Shown here: piece by piece, positions 32,371 through 41,353 of the stretch | Position numbering within the stretch: the first letter of the stretch is position 1 | How the letters are laid out: each line of letters begins with the position of its first letter | Origin: Pseudogulbenkiania ferrooxidans 2002 | Lineage (GTDB): Bacteria; Pseudomonadota; Gammaproteobacteria; Burkholderiales; Chromobacteriaceae | DNA length: 64,000 nucleotides | Assembly: GCF_000174355.1 (NCBI RefSeq) | Contig: NZ_ACIS01000006.1 | Location: forward strand, 240,434-304,433 | Direction: 5' to 3' | Notes under the pieces: generated by a model | Seen by the model: only the letters and a program-made list of their open reading frames with translations | Told to the model about the DNA's origin: nothing | The model's database searches: none | Made by a program: the position numbers and the translations under genes

Positions 32371-33576
32371 ATGGCCCTGGGTGCAGCGCAGAGTTTCCTG
32401 CCTTCCTGGCCTCTGCCGGTCGGTGGTGTGTTCTGGATCGCGGTGACGCTGGTGTTGACCGGCCTGGCCGGCGAGTGGTGTTACCGGCGCCTGGGTTTTC
32501 CGCGCATCGTGGCGTATTCCGCCACCGGCATGGCGATCCGCCTGGCCGGAGTGGAGCCCATGCTCAGGGTGGACGATTCCGGGTTGCGCGTGGTGCTGGA
32601 CCTGGCGTTGGCGCTGCTGCTGTTCGAGCTGGGCGCCCGCGTCGACGTGCGCTGGTTGCGGCGCAACCCCTGGCTCTTGGCCAGCAGTGTCGCCGAGGCG
32701 GGCTTGAGCTTCGTCGTGGTGGGCTCCCTGCTGTCCTGGTGGGGCGTTTCGCCGCCGGTGGCGCTGAGTGTGGCCGCCATTGCCATGGCGGCGTCGCCGG
32801 CCATCGTCAGCCGGGTGGTCAGCGAGTTCCAGTCAGTAGGGCAGGTCACCGAGCGCCTGCTGCTCATGACCACGCTCAACAGCATCTACGCCATCCTGCT
32901 GGTCAAGCTGCTCACCGGCTGGATGCACAGTGCCGCCGGCAACCCGCTGCTGGCGATCAGCGTGCCGCTGTACGTGCTGACCGGGTCGCTGCTGGTGGCC
33001 TTGCTGCTGGCGGGGGGCGTGGAGCGGCTGTCGCGCAGCATGGATGTGCAGAGCGAGGCGGCCACCGTGCTGCTGTTCGGCCTGATCCTGCTCGCCACCG
33101 CCTTGCTGCAGATGCTGAACCTTTCCACCTTGCTGGCACCGCTGCTGGCCGGAGTGGTGTTCCGCAGCCGGCGGCTGCGGCCCTGGGTCTGCCCCGATCA
33201 TTTCAGCGCCGCCGGCAGCCTGCTGGTGGTGGTGCTGTTCGTGGTGAGCGGCATGATGCTATCGCCAGGACAGTTGCTGAGCGGAGCCGTGATGGCGGTG
33301 GTTCTGCTGTCGGGTCGCTTCGTGGCCAAGCTGGTCGGGGTGCTGGCGTTTGCCCGGCTGAGCGGGCTCAGCCTGCGCCAGGGCGTGACGCTGTCGCTGG
33401 CGCTGACGCCGCTATCGATCGTGGCCTTCGTGCTGGCGACGGATCTGGGGCTATCCTTCCCCACGCTGCGCCAGGAGCTGAACTCGGTCTTGCTCGGTGC
33501 CGTGGTACTGATGGAGCTGGCCGGGCCGCTGCTGGTGAAATGGGCGCTGGAGCGCAGCGCGGAGATCAAATCATGA
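32371..33576 (+). CDS. Cation/proton antiporter (CPA2-like)
   Basis: A 401-residue membrane protein with about 11-12 hydrophobic segments and the Na/H-exchanger fold: [48 protein letters not shown] and a C-terminal [20 protein letters not shown]. It lacks RCK/TrkA-N domains. It presumably exchanges a monovalent cation for protons across the inner membrane. ATG 32371 has GGAG six bases upstream. Its stop overlaps the start of the next gene (ATGA), so it is translationally coupled to a YbdK-type ligase; this is unusual and suggests a joint role. Confidence 0.75.
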   Translation: MALGAAQSFLPSWPLPVGGVFWIAVTLVLTGLAGEWCYRRLGFPRIVAYSATGMAIRLAGVEPMLRVDDSGLRVVLDLALALLLFELGARVDVRWLRRNPWLLASSVAEAGLSFVVVGSLLSWWGVSPPVALSVAAIAMAASPAIVSRVVSEFQSVGQVTERLLLMTTLNSIYAILLVKLLTGWMHSAAGNPLLAISVPLYVLTGSLLVALLLAGGVERLSRSMDVQSEAATVLLFGLILLATALLQMLNLSTLLAPLLAGVVFRSRRLRPWVCPDHFSAAGSLLVVVLFVVSGMMLSPGQLLSGAVMAVVLLSGRFVAKLVGVLAFARLSGLSLRQGVTLSLALTPLSIVAFVLATDLGLSFPTLRQELNSVLLGAVVLMELAGPLLVKWALERSAEIKS

Positions 33577-34688
33577 GCCTGGAACGTTTTGCCCCGTCCC
33601 GCCCTCTGACCATGGGAGTGGAACTGGAACTTCAGGTGGTCAACCGTCACGACTACGACCTTGCTCCCAGCGTGGAAGACCTGCTGCGTCTGATGAAAGG
33701 GGTCGATATCCCGGGCGAGGTCAAACCGGAAATCACGGACTGCATGATCGAACTGTCGACCGGCATCTGCAACAGCTACCAGGAGCTGATCGATCAGCTC
33801 GAGCTGATCCGCAACGAGTTGCTGCGCGCGGCCGACAAGCTCAACCTCGGCCTGTGCGGCGGCGGCACCCATCCGTTCCAGCAGTGGACCCAGCGCCAGA
33901 TCTTCGAAACGCCGCGCTTTCTGCATCTGAATGAGCTGTACGGTTATTTGTCCAAGCAGTTCACCGTGTTCGGCCAACATGTGCACATCGGCTGCCCCGG
34001 CCCCGACGAGGCGCTGTGCATGCTGCACGCCTTGTCGCGCTACATTCCGCATTTCATCGCGCTGTCGGCCTCCTCGCCGTACGTGCAGGGAGTGGATACC
34101 GGTTTCGATTCGGCCCGCATCAATTCGGTAACGGCCTTTCCGCTCTCGGGTCGGGCACCGTTCCTGCTCTGCTGGGACGATTTTTCGTGCTACTTCGAGC
34201 ACATGACGCGGACCGGCGTGGTCGAAAGCATGAAAGACTTCTATTGGGATATCCGGCCCAAGCCTGAATACGGCACCATCGAGGTGCGCGTGATGGATAC
34301 GCCGTTGAGCTTGGAGAAGGCGGCCCGCATCGCCGCCTACATTCAGGCCATCGTGCGCCGCCAGCTGGTGGAAAAACCCGACCGGCCGCTCGAGGACGAT
34401 TACCTGGTGTACAGCTTCAACCGTTTCCAGGCCTGCCGTTTCGGCTTCGACGGCGTGTTTGTCGATCCGCGCACGCTGGAGCACCGCACCATCCGCGACG
34501 ACATCCTGCTGACGCTCGATATGCTGGAGCCGCACGCCATCGAGCTGGGCAGCAACGGCGCCTGCCGAGAGTTGCGCCTCGATGCCCTGAATCGCGGCAA
34601 CGATGCCGGCTGGATACGCGCGCTGCAGCGCCAGGAAAACCTGCTGCCCGAGGTGGTGCGGCAGCAGTGCCTGCGTTGGAGCCAGTAA
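33573..34688 (+). CDS. Carboxylate-amine ligase (YbdK/GCS2 family)
   Basis: A 371-residue ATP-dependent ligase of the glutamate-cysteine ligase 2 family, with the opening [15 protein letters not shown] (GCS2 signature), [19 protein letters not shown] and the C-terminal [10 protein letters not shown] region. E. coli YbdK has weak gamma-glutamylcysteine ligase activity; the natural substrates of the family are mostly unknown. It overlaps the antiporter gene by 4 bp and is followed 11 bp later by a class I amidotransferase-like hydrolase that could cut gamma-glutamyl bonds. ATG 33573 is used since the long upstream extension is antiporter sequence in another frame. Confidence 0.85.
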   Translation: MSLERFAPSRPLTMGVELELQVVNRHDYDLAPSVEDLLRLMKGVDIPGEVKPEITDCMIELSTGICNSYQELIDQLELIRNELLRAADKLNLGLCGGGTHPFQQWTQRQIFETPRFLHLNELYGYLSKQFTVFGQHVHIGCPGPDEALCMLHALSRYIPHFIALSASSPYVQGVDTGFDSARINSVTAFPLSGRAPFLLCWDDFSCYFEHMTRTGVVESMKDFYWDIRPKPEYGTIEVRVMDTPLSLEKAARIAAYIQAIVRRQLVEKPDRPLEDDYLVYSFNRFQACRFGFDGVFVDPRTLEHRTIRDDILLTLDMLEPHAIELGSNGACRELRLDALNRGNDAGWIRALQRQENLLPEVVRQQCLRWSQ

Positions 34689-34699
34689 AGCAGACACCT

Positions 34700-35488
34700 A
34701 TGGAAAAGAGACCCCTCAAGATAGGGCTATCGGCACGGCTGATGCATACCCCGCCCAAGGAGCTGGGGTTCCGCAACAAGGTGCTCCAGTACATCGAGCA
34801 GTCCATCGCGCACTGGGTGATGGCACACGGCGCGCTGGCCTTCATGGTGCCGACCCTCGAGACGGGCGGGGAAGTGCAGCGCTCCAGTCTGTCGATCAAG
34901 AGCGTGGTACACGAACTCGACGCCCTGCTGCTGCAGGGCGGGTCCGACGTCTGCCCGCTGAGCTACGGCGAGGAGGCATTGCGGCCGGAGTGGTCGGGTG
35001 ACCGCATCCGCGACCTCTACGAAATCGAGCTGTTCTGGGAATTCGTGTTCCAGCGCAAGCCGGTGCTGGGCATCTGTCGCGGGGCCCAGCTGATCAACGT
35101 CGCCATGGGCGGGACGCTGTATCAGGACATCCTGACCCAGCATCCGGACGCCCATCCGCATGTCGATGCTGACCTCTACGACAAGTATTCCCACCGCATC
35201 GAAATCCTGCCGGAGTCTCACCTGGCGCAACTGTATCCCGAGTCCGCCGCGGCCCATGTCAACAGCATTCATCACCAGGCGGTGAAGGACCTGGGGAACG
35301 ACCTGGCGATCGAGGCGGTGTCGGCGCAGGACCGCATCGTTGAAGCCATCCGTTGGAAGGGAGAGGGTTTTGTCGCCGGTTTTCAGTGGCACCCGGAGTT
35401 TCACGGCAGCAATCGCAACCTGCTCGATAGCGCGCCGGCGTTGCTGGATTTCCTGTTTGCTGCCGAACAGCAGCGCGATAGCCGATGA
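34700..35488 (+). CDS. Gamma-glutamyl-gamma-aminobutyrate hydrolase family (peptidase C26)
   Basis: A 262-residue class I glutamine-amidotransferase-fold hydrolase. The catalytic triad is clear: nucleophile C126 in PVLGICRGAQLINVAMGG, and H231/E233 in FQWHPEFHG. The family (PuuD and relatives) hydrolyses gamma-glutamyl amides such as gamma-glutamyl-GABA. Next to a GCS2-type ligase this suggests making and breaking of a gamma-glutamyl compound. ATG 34700 begins 11 bp after the ligase stop. The following 404 bp carry no gene. Confidence 0.8.
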   Translation: MEKRPLKIGLSARLMHTPPKELGFRNKVLQYIEQSIAHWVMAHGALAFMVPTLETGGEVQRSSLSIKSVVHELDALLLQGGSDVCPLSYGEEALRPEWSGDRIRDLYEIELFWEFVFQRKPVLGICRGAQLINVAMGGTLYQDILTQHPDAHPHVDADLYDKYSHRIEILPESHLAQLYPESAAAHVNSIHHQAVKDLGNDLAIEAVSAQDRIVEAIRWKGEGFVAGFQWHPEFHGSNRNLLDSAPALLDFLFAAEQQRDSR

Positions 35489-35728
35489 TGCATATTAGTT
35501 TTTATTTGTTATTTGAGTTTCAATTGGAATTATAAGAATTTTTACGAATATCGCGATGTCGAATCCGCCGCTATAGTGACGACCTATCAAGCACTGAATG
35601 TGAACCGGCGCTTTCGCCCCGGCGAATCCGGTTCGGGCGCTGCACGCTTTTTGGGGAGTTTCGGCTGTCTTGACGTCGCGCCTTCTCCGATTTCAGGTTT
35701 GCTTCGATATTGGTAATTGGTCCCTTGT
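35489..35728. other. AT-rich non-coding stretch, possible small RNA locus
   Basis: No convincing coding sequence is seen; a 67-codon frame at 35513-35716 has no ribosome-binding site and no family resemblance. The first 75 bp are strikingly AT-rich for this genome. The rest is structured GC-rich sequence ending in a strong terminator at 35729-35762. A TATAGT box near 35572 could start a transcript of about 190 nt. Confidence 0.3.
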
Positions 35729-35762
35729 CCGGGTCCGCCAACGGCGGGCCCGGTTTTTTTTT
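35729..35762 (+). terminator. Strong rho-independent terminator
   Basis: An 11-bp stem, CCGGGTCCGCC/GGCGGGCCCGG (one G-U pair), with a 3-nt loop is followed by nine Ts. It is 240 bp past the C26 hydrolase stop, so it ends either a long 3' UTR or a separate small transcript. Confidence 0.85.
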
Positions 35763-35892
35763 GCCGCCTTGAGCGGACCGTCGACGCCCTGCCGCGCGCA
35801 TGCCGTCATGGCCTCCGCCCGCCTTATCTCCTACAATACGGGCCAGATCAACCGGGCGGCCATGCAGCCGCTTTTTTCTTTCAGGATGTGCC

Positions 35893-36621
35893 ATGGAACC
35901 CGTACGCCTTTCTAAACGTCTCGCCGAGCTTGGCATCTGTTCGCGCCGCGAAGCCGACAGCTACATCGAGCAGGGCTGGGTGAAAGTGGACGGCCAGGTG
36001 GCGGTGCTCGGCTTCAAGGTGCTGCCGCATCAACACATCGAACTCGACCCGCGCGCGAAGAAGGCGCAGTTGGAGCGCGTCACCATCCTGCTCAACAAAC
36101 CGGTGGGCTATGTCTCGGGCCAGGCGGAAAAGGGCTACAAGCCCGCCGCCATGCTGGCGGTACCGGCCAATCACTGGGAGGGCGACAAGAGCGGCATCCG
36201 CTTCAGCCCCAACCACCTCAAGGGATTGGCGCCGGCCGGCCGGCTTGATATCGATTCGGTCGGCCTCCTGGTGCTGACCCAGGACGGCGTGGTGGCCAAA
36301 CGGCTGATCGGCGAGAATTCCACCGTGGAAAAGGAGTACCTGGTACGCGTCACCGGCGAGCTGAGCCCCGAAGGCCTGAAACTGCTCAACCATGGCCTGT
36401 CGCTCGACGGCCAGCCGCTGCGCCCGGCCAAGGTCAGCTGGCAGAACGAAGACCAGCTGCGTTTCATCCTGCGCGAAGGCAAGAAGCGCCAGATCCGGCG
36501 CATGTGCGAGCAGGTCGGCCTGTACGTGGTGGGGCTGAAGCGGGTGCGTATCGGCAACGTCATGCTGGGCGATCTGCCGACCGGCCAATGGCGCTACCTG
36601 CGCGAAGACGAGCAGTTCTGA
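35893..36621 (+). CDS. 23S rRNA/tRNA pseudouridine synthase (RluF-like, RsuA family)
   Basis: A 242-residue enzyme with an N-terminal S4 RNA-binding domain ([31 protein letters not shown], residues 4-34) and an RsuA-type catalytic domain. The active aspartate is in [19 protein letters not shown]. The closing [25 protein letters not shown] is typical of RluF/RluE-like proteins. The insertion [18 protein letters not shown] before the catalytic motif is a subgroup feature. It lies in an unrelated neighbourhood and seems to be a single-gene unit. Confidence 0.8.
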   Translation: MEPVRLSKRLAELGICSRREADSYIEQGWVKVDGQVAVLGFKVLPHQHIELDPRAKKAQLERVTILLNKPVGYVSGQAEKGYKPAAMLAVPANHWEGDKSGIRFSPNHLKGLAPAGRLDIDSVGLLVLTQDGVVAKRLIGENSTVEKEYLVRVTGELSPEGLKLLNHGLSLDGQPLRPAKVSWQNEDQLRFILREGKKRQIRRMCEQVGLYVVGLKRVRIGNVMLGDLPTGQWRYLREDEQF

Positions 36622-36661
36622 CGCGCCATCCAACCCGTCCTCTTTCACTTGGTAATTCCGT

Positions 36662-37672
36662 ATGCTGAAGCGACTGGTCGACCTGTTCCTGAGCCCCCGT
36701 CACGGTTCAGCCAAGCCACGGCGGCAGCTGCAGGCCGAACTGGAGAGGGTGGTCGAGATGGTCGAGCCGCGCCTGCGCCTGGTCACCGGCTATCCGCGCG
36801 TGTTGCTGCGGGGCATGGCGCGCACGCTGGATTTTGCCGAGCAGCTGACGCAGGATCTGCCGGAGGTGCTGGAACTGTCCTGGCGCGGCTTCACCAGCGA
36901 CCGTCGCCTGGGTATGTTCTTTTCCTCGCCTGCCAGTCTGCTCGATCTGCTGCAGACCAGTTCCGAACTGGATGCCTTCTTCGCCCGGCCCGGCAACGGT
37001 GATGTGGCTTTCTGCCTGCTCATCATGCAGCGCAGCGACAACCAGCGCCTTGGCATGGTCAGCCAGAACGGCGAGGTGGTCGCCGAGGTGCCGCAACTGG
37101 TGGTCAGCTTCGACAACCACCGCCTGACCCTGCCCAGCGCCACGCTCGATGAATTTGTCCCGCGCCTGGCCGAGCGGGGGGTAGAGCGCCTCACCGGGGT
37201 GATCGCCCGTCGCTTGCGCGACAAGGAGGCACAGCGGGTCGAGCTGGAAAGCGAGCTGCTGCGCGTCGAGCTGAAACTGAAGACCCTGCGCGCTCCCGGC
37301 CAGCTCGTGGTGGATGCCATGGCGGACCAGGGGCCGGCCTTGCCCGATTCACCGCAGGCGCTGCAAAGCCGTTTCGAGGCGGTGCGTACCGACCTGGCGG
37401 CACTCAAGGCCGAGCTGACCCTGGACGGCAAGCTGCGCGAGGTGCGGCAGATCCTGGAGCATCCGGCCGATTATTTCAGCAGCCGCAGCGTCACGCTCAA
37501 CCTTGACCGCATGGGGGTGTTGCAGCCGGATGACGAGTCGGGCAATGGCCACCCGATCTGCTTCGAAGAGGTGCTCTTGGGCGAGATACCGCCGGTGCGC
37601 CGTGTGGTGGTGCCCGCCAGGGTTACCCAGCAAGCGATCCGCGAGCTGGAAGAGAATTTCGGCACAGGCTGA
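36662..37672 (+). CDS. Conserved hypothetical protein, cytoplasmic, coiled-coil
   Basis: I do not recognise the family. The 336-residue product has no signal peptide or membrane segment. The N-terminal part (1-150) is mixed and well ordered; residues about 185-290 form amphipathic helices rich in Glu, Leu and Arg (KEAQRVELESELLRVELKLKTL) that look like a coiled coil. The C-terminal part ends RRVVVPARVTQQAIRELEENFGTG. Codon use matches its neighbours, so it is a resident gene. It starts 40 bp after the pseudouridine synthase gene and could be in its operon. Its TGA lies inside the left arm of the terminator at 37666. Confidence 0.7.
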   Translation: MLKRLVDLFLSPRHGSAKPRRQLQAELERVVEMVEPRLRLVTGYPRVLLRGMARTLDFAEQLTQDLPEVLELSWRGFTSDRRLGMFFSSPASLLDLLQTSSELDAFFARPGNGDVAFCLLIMQRSDNQRLGMVSQNGEVVAEVPQLVVSFDNHRLTLPSATLDEFVPRLAERGVERLTGVIARRLRDKEAQRVELESELLRVELKLKTLRAPGQLVVDAMADQGPALPDSPQALQSRFEAVRTDLAALKAELTLDGKLREVRQILEHPADYFSSRSVTLNLDRMGVLQPDDESGNGHPICFEEVLLGEIPPVRRVVVPARVTQQAIRELEENFGTG

Positions 37673-37697
37673 ACCCAGGCGGTTCAGCCTTTTTTTT
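37666..37697. terminator. Bidirectional terminator overlapping two stop codons
   Basis: AGGCTGAACC/GGTTCAGCCT stem with a 5-nt loop and eight Ts. The left arm contains the TGA of the 336-residue protein gene (37670-37672) and the right arm contains the stop of the convergent DGC-domain gene (37684-37686). Confidence 0.85.
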
Positions 37698-38082
37698 CGT
37701 GGTCCCGGGGCTGGTCGGCAAGGGCTTCCGACTCGGTCTGTATCCGTGGCCACAGCCGTTCGGCCTCGGCGGCGTCGTAATCGTGATGCTTGCGCTTGAC
37801 CACGCCGAATTCGGACAGCACCACGTGCCGGTCGGCGCTGACCCCGGCGTTGGCGAGACAGGCCTTGACGCAGGCCAGCGGACAGCCGTCCAGTGCCAGC
37901 ACCGGCCGGCCGGAGCGGGCCATCCGCACCAGCGCCGGCACGCCGCCCCCGACTCCCGAGATGCAGGACATCTCGGCCAAGCCTTCGCGGGTCAGCTTCA
38001 GGGCAAAATCGTTGGCCATCTGGGCGGCGCTGGAACAGCCGGAGCAGGCGTAGACGAGAGGGAGGGTAGTCTTCGCTTTCAT
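37684..38082 (-). CDS. DGC-domain putative zinc-binding protein
   Basis: A 132-residue protein with four conserved cysteine regions: YACSGCSS near the N-terminus, SCISGVGGG, and DGCPLACVKACL, whose DGC element names the DGC family (putative zinc-binding, Pfam DGC). The function is not established; members sit near metal or redox genes in many bacteria. The stop codon is inside the shared terminator hairpin. The 72-bp gap to the phosphodiesterase gene on the same strand allows co-transcription, with the phosphodiesterase upstream. Confidence 0.7.
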   Translation of the reverse strand: MKAKTTLPLVYACSGCSSAAQMANDFALKLTREGLAEMSCISGVGGGVPALVRMARSGRPVLALDGCPLACVKACLANAGVSADRHVVLSEFGVVKRKHHDYDAAEAERLWPRIQTESEALADQPRDHEKKG

Positions 38083-38154
38083 AGCCTTACGTTACGACGG
38101 CGGCCAGCCGGATACCATCCCCCCATTAGGGTAGGGGGGTCTAGTCCATGCGGC

Positions 38155-39336
38155 CTAGCGGCCGTGGAACACGATCAGCGGCACCGCCATCTCCGCCGCG
38201 CTGACGCCGGCGTGCACGCCGGGCAGGTAGTAGGGCTTTTCGCCGGGCACGAGGTCGCGCAGGGTCCAGTCGTCTTTCATGATCAGCACCGCTTCGCCGA
38301 TGCGTTGCGCCAGTTCCGCATGCTGCGGGCCGGGGCCGAAAACGCCTTGCTCCAGCAGCACCCGGCTTTCCAGGCACCAGGCGGCGTGGCCGAGCCGGTG
38401 CCGGGCGTTGGCGAGAAAGGCCTCGCAGCGGCCCGGTCGCACGTGGCAGAACGCCACGCGCCGCTCGCCGGACAAGGGCGCGCGCAGATCGGCCACCAGT
38501 TCGGGATAGTCTTCCAGATCGATCTGCCTCTCCAGCGGCGCATCGATAAAGCCGTGATCGGCGGTGACCAGCACGGTGACATCCTGGCCACGCAGTGATT
38601 CGGTGAATTGCCGGAACGCCTGATCGATCCGTTCGAACAGCAGACGTACCGGCTCGGCTCGCGTGCCGTGGGCGTGCATCGTGCTGTCGAGCTGCGGTAG
38701 GTAGCCGTAGACAAAACTCGGGCCACCGTCGGCCTGCATGATCTGCTGCAGCTGGCCGAACATGTCCTCGATGTTGCGATAGGGTAGGCGCCGGGCCTGC
38801 CCCGAGTGCTGGCGGCTGTAGGGTGAGTCGCTGATGTAGGCCGGCTGCAGCACCGTGGCCGGGCGGTCGAAGCGATCGAACAGAGCGGGTGTCTCGAACA
38901 GGGTCTCGGCTACGGTGGCGGCATCGCTGGTGTCGTCTTCCGGCCAGCGCACCGTCAGCGGCAGGGCGGCCACAATGCGCTCCGGGTTGTTCTGGTAAAC
39001 GTGCCAGCCCGTCAGCCCATGCCGCACCGGTGGCTCGCCGGTCATCAGCGTGGTGATGGCGGCGGCCGTGGTGGGCGGGAAGACCGAGGTCAGCGTGCCA
39101 TGCTGGTGCCGGCGCAGAGCGCTCTCCGGCCCGAGCGCCTGCAGCTGCTGTTCTCCCAGCCCGTCGATAACCAGCAGTACCACGTGGCGGCGTGCCGCCA
39201 GCCCGGCCAGGGCGGGGTGTCGCAGCAGAGGGTGGCCGATGGGGCAGCCGAGGGCTTCGGCCAACGTGGCGGTGAGATTGAGCAGGCTGTGGCCGCGGTA
39301 GTCGGGCCAGCTGGAGCCGGGGCAATGCTGTTGCAT
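38155..39336 (-). CDS. Type I phosphodiesterase/nucleotide pyrophosphatase family protein
   Basis: A 393-residue alkaline-phosphatase-superfamily enzyme. Metal and nucleophile motifs are visible: VVLLVIDGLGEQQL (first Asp ligand), SVFPPTTAAAITTLMTGEPPVRHGLTGW (Thr nucleophile) and LVTADHGFID (Asp/His ligands), with PQLDSTMHAHGTR. No signal peptide was seen, so it may be cytoplasmic. The substrate could be a nucleotide or other phosphodiester. ATG 39336 gives MQQHCPGSSW; no strong ribosome-binding site is present. A minus-oriented GTTGGCCGAA copy at 39256 encodes LAEA near the N-terminus. Confidence 0.75.
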   Translation of the reverse strand: MQQHCPGSSWPDYRGHSLLNLTATLAEALGCPIGHPLLRHPALAGLAARRHVVLLVIDGLGEQQLQALGPESALRRHQHGTLTSVFPPTTAAAITTLMTGEPPVRHGLTGWHVYQNNPERIVAALPLTVRWPEDDTSDAATVAETLFETPALFDRFDRPATVLQPAYISDSPYSRQHSGQARRLPYRNIEDMFGQLQQIMQADGGPSFVYGYLPQLDSTMHAHGTRAEPVRLLFERIDQAFRQFTESLRGQDVTVLVTADHGFIDAPLERQIDLEDYPELVADLRAPLSGERRVAFCHVRPGRCEAFLANARHRLGHAAWCLESRVLLEQGVFGPGPQHAELAQRIGEAVLIMKDDWTLRDLVPGEKPYYLPGVHAGVSAAEMAVPLIVFHGR

Positions 39337-39698
39337 GGTGTCGTCTCGCCGTGAGTGTGGGGGGATAAGCGCTGTTGCGCGTTCCCATACCGGTCTCGCG
39401 CCGCTGTCGGTGCGTCGTCAAGCTTCTACCGTTGGCCTGAATTTGCCCACAGTAACGTCATTCGCCCATGCCGAGGGTTGCCGCGGAAAGGGCATGAAGG
39501 CATTATCCGCCAGAAAACCGAACCGTATTCCACTTTGCCTTGGAAGCGATAACGTTGCCGGTGGCGTTACCTGGACCGCATGCGAATCTTTGGTTCGCTC
39601 GGCGGACCCTTGCCGTGCTGTCTGCGGCCCTGCGCACCGGCCTTCGCGTTCTCATTGCCACTGCTTTTTGGAACTAGCCTGCATCTGGAGCTTCCTTC
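39337..39698. other. Non-coding divergent region between phosphodiesterase and ykgJ-like genes
   Basis: No gene could be supported. A partial copy of intergenic element A, with TGCGAATCTTTG at 39581-39592, is present. Candidate promoters for the two divergent genes were not clear. Confidence 0.4.
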
Positions 39699-40046
39699 GT
39701 GACGGACCGCCTGCACAATACCTGTCTTTCCTGTGGCGCCTGCTGCGCCGCCTTCCGTGTTACCTTCCACCGCTCCGAGCTCGACTGCGAGCCGGGAGGG
39801 CGTGTGCCGGAGCGGCTGGCCGACGAGGAAACCGCCTCCCTGGTGCGGTTGCGTGGCACCGATTACGCCCGGCCGCGCTGCATCGCGCTGGTCGGCAAGA
39901 TCGGTGAGGAAGTGCGCTGCGGTATCTACGAACATCGGCCGTCACCCTGTCGCGAATTCGCCATGCGTGCCGGTATTGGCGTGTTCGAGGAGGCCTGCAA
40001 CCGGGCGCGCGCTCAGCATGGCCTGCCGCCGCTGCCTTTGGGATGA
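39699..40046 (+). CDS. YkgJ-family cysteine-cluster protein
   Basis: A 115-residue protein with the family pattern CLSCGACCAAF (C9, C12, C15, C16) followed by RCIAL, RCGIYEHRPSPCREF and EEACNRAR. These cysteines are thought to bind a metal, zinc or an iron-sulfur cluster (UPF0153/CxxCxxCC family). The GTG start at 39699 is used because no ATG precedes the cysteine motif. The role is unknown. It lies 79 bp before the thiolase gene, with the LiuR-like box in between, so the two are probably separate units. Confidence 0.75.
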   Translation: MTDRLHNTCLSCGACCAAFRVTFHRSELDCEPGGRVPERLADEETASLVRLRGTDYARPRCIALVGKIGEEVRCGIYEHRPSPCREFAMRAGIGVFEEACNRARAQHGLPPLPLG

Positions 40047-40068
40047 GGCCGCTGCAGGGTGATTGATT

Positions 40069-40088
40069 TTACGTTGACGTTAACGTAA
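40069..40088 (+). promoter_or_regulatory. LiuR-like operator upstream of thiolase gene
   Basis: TTACGTTGACGTTAACGTAA is a 20-bp palindrome with one mismatched pair. It shares ACGTT-n-ACGT-n-AACGT with the palindrome at 23054-23069 in the valine operon promoter. It lies 38 bp before the thiolase ATG, overlapping possible -35 elements (TTTACG or TTGACG). Confidence 0.6.
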
Positions 40089-40125
40089 TGTAATCGAATC
40101 AACGTTCCCTTTATCGAGGTGCAGC

Positions 40126-41310
40126 ATGCAGAACCAGTCTATCGTGATCGTCGGAATGGCCAGGACCCCGATGGGAGGGCTGCAGGGCAGCCTGTCGCCG
40201 CTGACGGCGAGCGAACTCGGTGCGGTGGCGATGGCGGCGGCGGTCGAGCGCGCCGGCATCGATGCGGCCAGCGTCGACGAAGTGATCATGGGCTGCGTGC
40301 TGCCCGCCGGACAGGGCCAGGCGCCGGCCAGGCAGGCCAGTCTCAAGGCCGGACTGCCGCTGGCGACCGGTTGCACCACCATCAACAAGATGTGCGGCTC
40401 GGGCATGAAGGCGGTGATGCTGGCGCACGATCTGCTGCTGGCCGGCTCGGCCAAGGTGATGGTGGCGGGCGGCATGGAAAGCATGTCCAACGCGCCTTAC
40501 CTGATCCCGAAGGCGCGTGGCGGTCTGCGTCTCGGGCATGGCGAACTCAAGGATCACATGTTCCTCGACGGGCTGGAAGACGCCTACGACAAGGGTAAGC
40601 TGATGGGGGTGTTCGCCGAGCTCTGCGCCGAGCGCTTTGGTTTCAGCCGGGTCGCTCAGGACGAGTTCGCGCTGAGCTCGCTGGCGCGCGCGGTGGCGGC
40701 GATCGAAAGCGGTGCCTTTGCCGGCGAGATCGCCGCTGTCAAGTTGCCCGGCAAGTCGGGCGAGACGGTGGTCGATACCGACGAGCAGCCGCTCAAGGCC
40801 CGCCCGGACAAGATTCCTTCTCTGAAACCCGCCTTCAAGCCGGACGGCACCGTGACGGCGGCCAACGCCAGCTCGATCTCCGACGGCGCCGCGGCGCTGG
40901 TGTTGATGAGTGAGGACGAGGCACGCGCACGCGGGCTCACGCCGCTCGCCCGCATTGTCGGCCATAGCACCTTTGCCCAGGAGCCGTCCTGGTTCACCAC
41001 GGCGCCGGTCGGCGCCATGCGCCAGCTGTTTGCCAAGACCGGCTGGCAGGCTGACGAGGTCGACCTGTTCGAAATCAACGAAGCTTTCGCCGTGGTTACC
41101 ATGGCCGCGATGCAGGAACTGGGCTTGCCGCACGACAAGGTCAACGTCAACGGCGGCGCCTGCGCGCTGGGACACCCGATCGGCGCTTCCGGGGCGCGTA
41201 TCCTGGTCACGCTGATCGCAGCGTTGCAGCGCCGGGGCGGCAAGAAGGGCGTGGCCAGCCTGTGTATCGGCGGCGGCGAGGCTACCGCGCTGGCGCTAGA
41301 GCTGGTATGA
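40126..41310 (+). CDS. Acetyl-CoA C-acetyltransferase (thiolase)
   Basis: Thiolase of 394 residues that condenses or cleaves acetoacetyl-CoA or 2-methylacetoacetyl-CoA. The acyl-enzyme cysteine is C90 in TINKMCGSGMKAVM. The second catalytic region NVNGGACALGHPIGASGARI and the C-terminal LCIGGGEATAL complete the family set. The LiuR-like box upstream links it to branched-chain amino acid degradation (isoleucine thiolysis) rather than only to polyhydroxybutyrate synthesis; no phaB or phaC is adjacent. A terminator follows. Confidence 0.9.
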   Translation: MQNQSIVIVGMARTPMGGLQGSLSPLTASELGAVAMAAAVERAGIDAASVDEVIMGCVLPAGQGQAPARQASLKAGLPLATGCTTINKMCGSGMKAVMLAHDLLLAGSAKVMVAGGMESMSNAPYLIPKARGGLRLGHGELKDHMFLDGLEDAYDKGKLMGVFAELCAERFGFSRVAQDEFALSSLARAVAAIESGAFAGEIAAVKLPGKSGETVVDTDEQPLKARPDKIPSLKPAFKPDGTVTAANASSISDGAAALVLMSEDEARARGLTPLARIVGHSTFAQEPSWFTTAPVGAMRQLFAKTGWQADEVDLFEINEAFAVVTMAAMQELGLPHDKVNVNGGACALGHPIGASGARILVTLIAALQRRGGKKGVASLCIGGGEATALALELV

Positions 41311-41320
41311 GGTGAGGGAT

Positions 41321-41353
41321 GACAGGCCGGACGGTGTTCCGGCCTGTCGTTTT
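41321..41353. terminator. Terminator between thiolase and AI-2E family genes
   Basis: GACAGGCCGGA/TCCGGCCTGTC 11-bp stem with a 6-nt loop followed by GTTTT. It lies between convergent genes and ends next to the minus-strand stop at 41353. Confidence 0.8.

Noticed and set aside
35513-35716. A 67-codon plus-strand frame in the AT-rich gap
   Set aside because: TTG start, no ribosome-binding site, no resemblance to known proteins; the region is better explained as non-coding.
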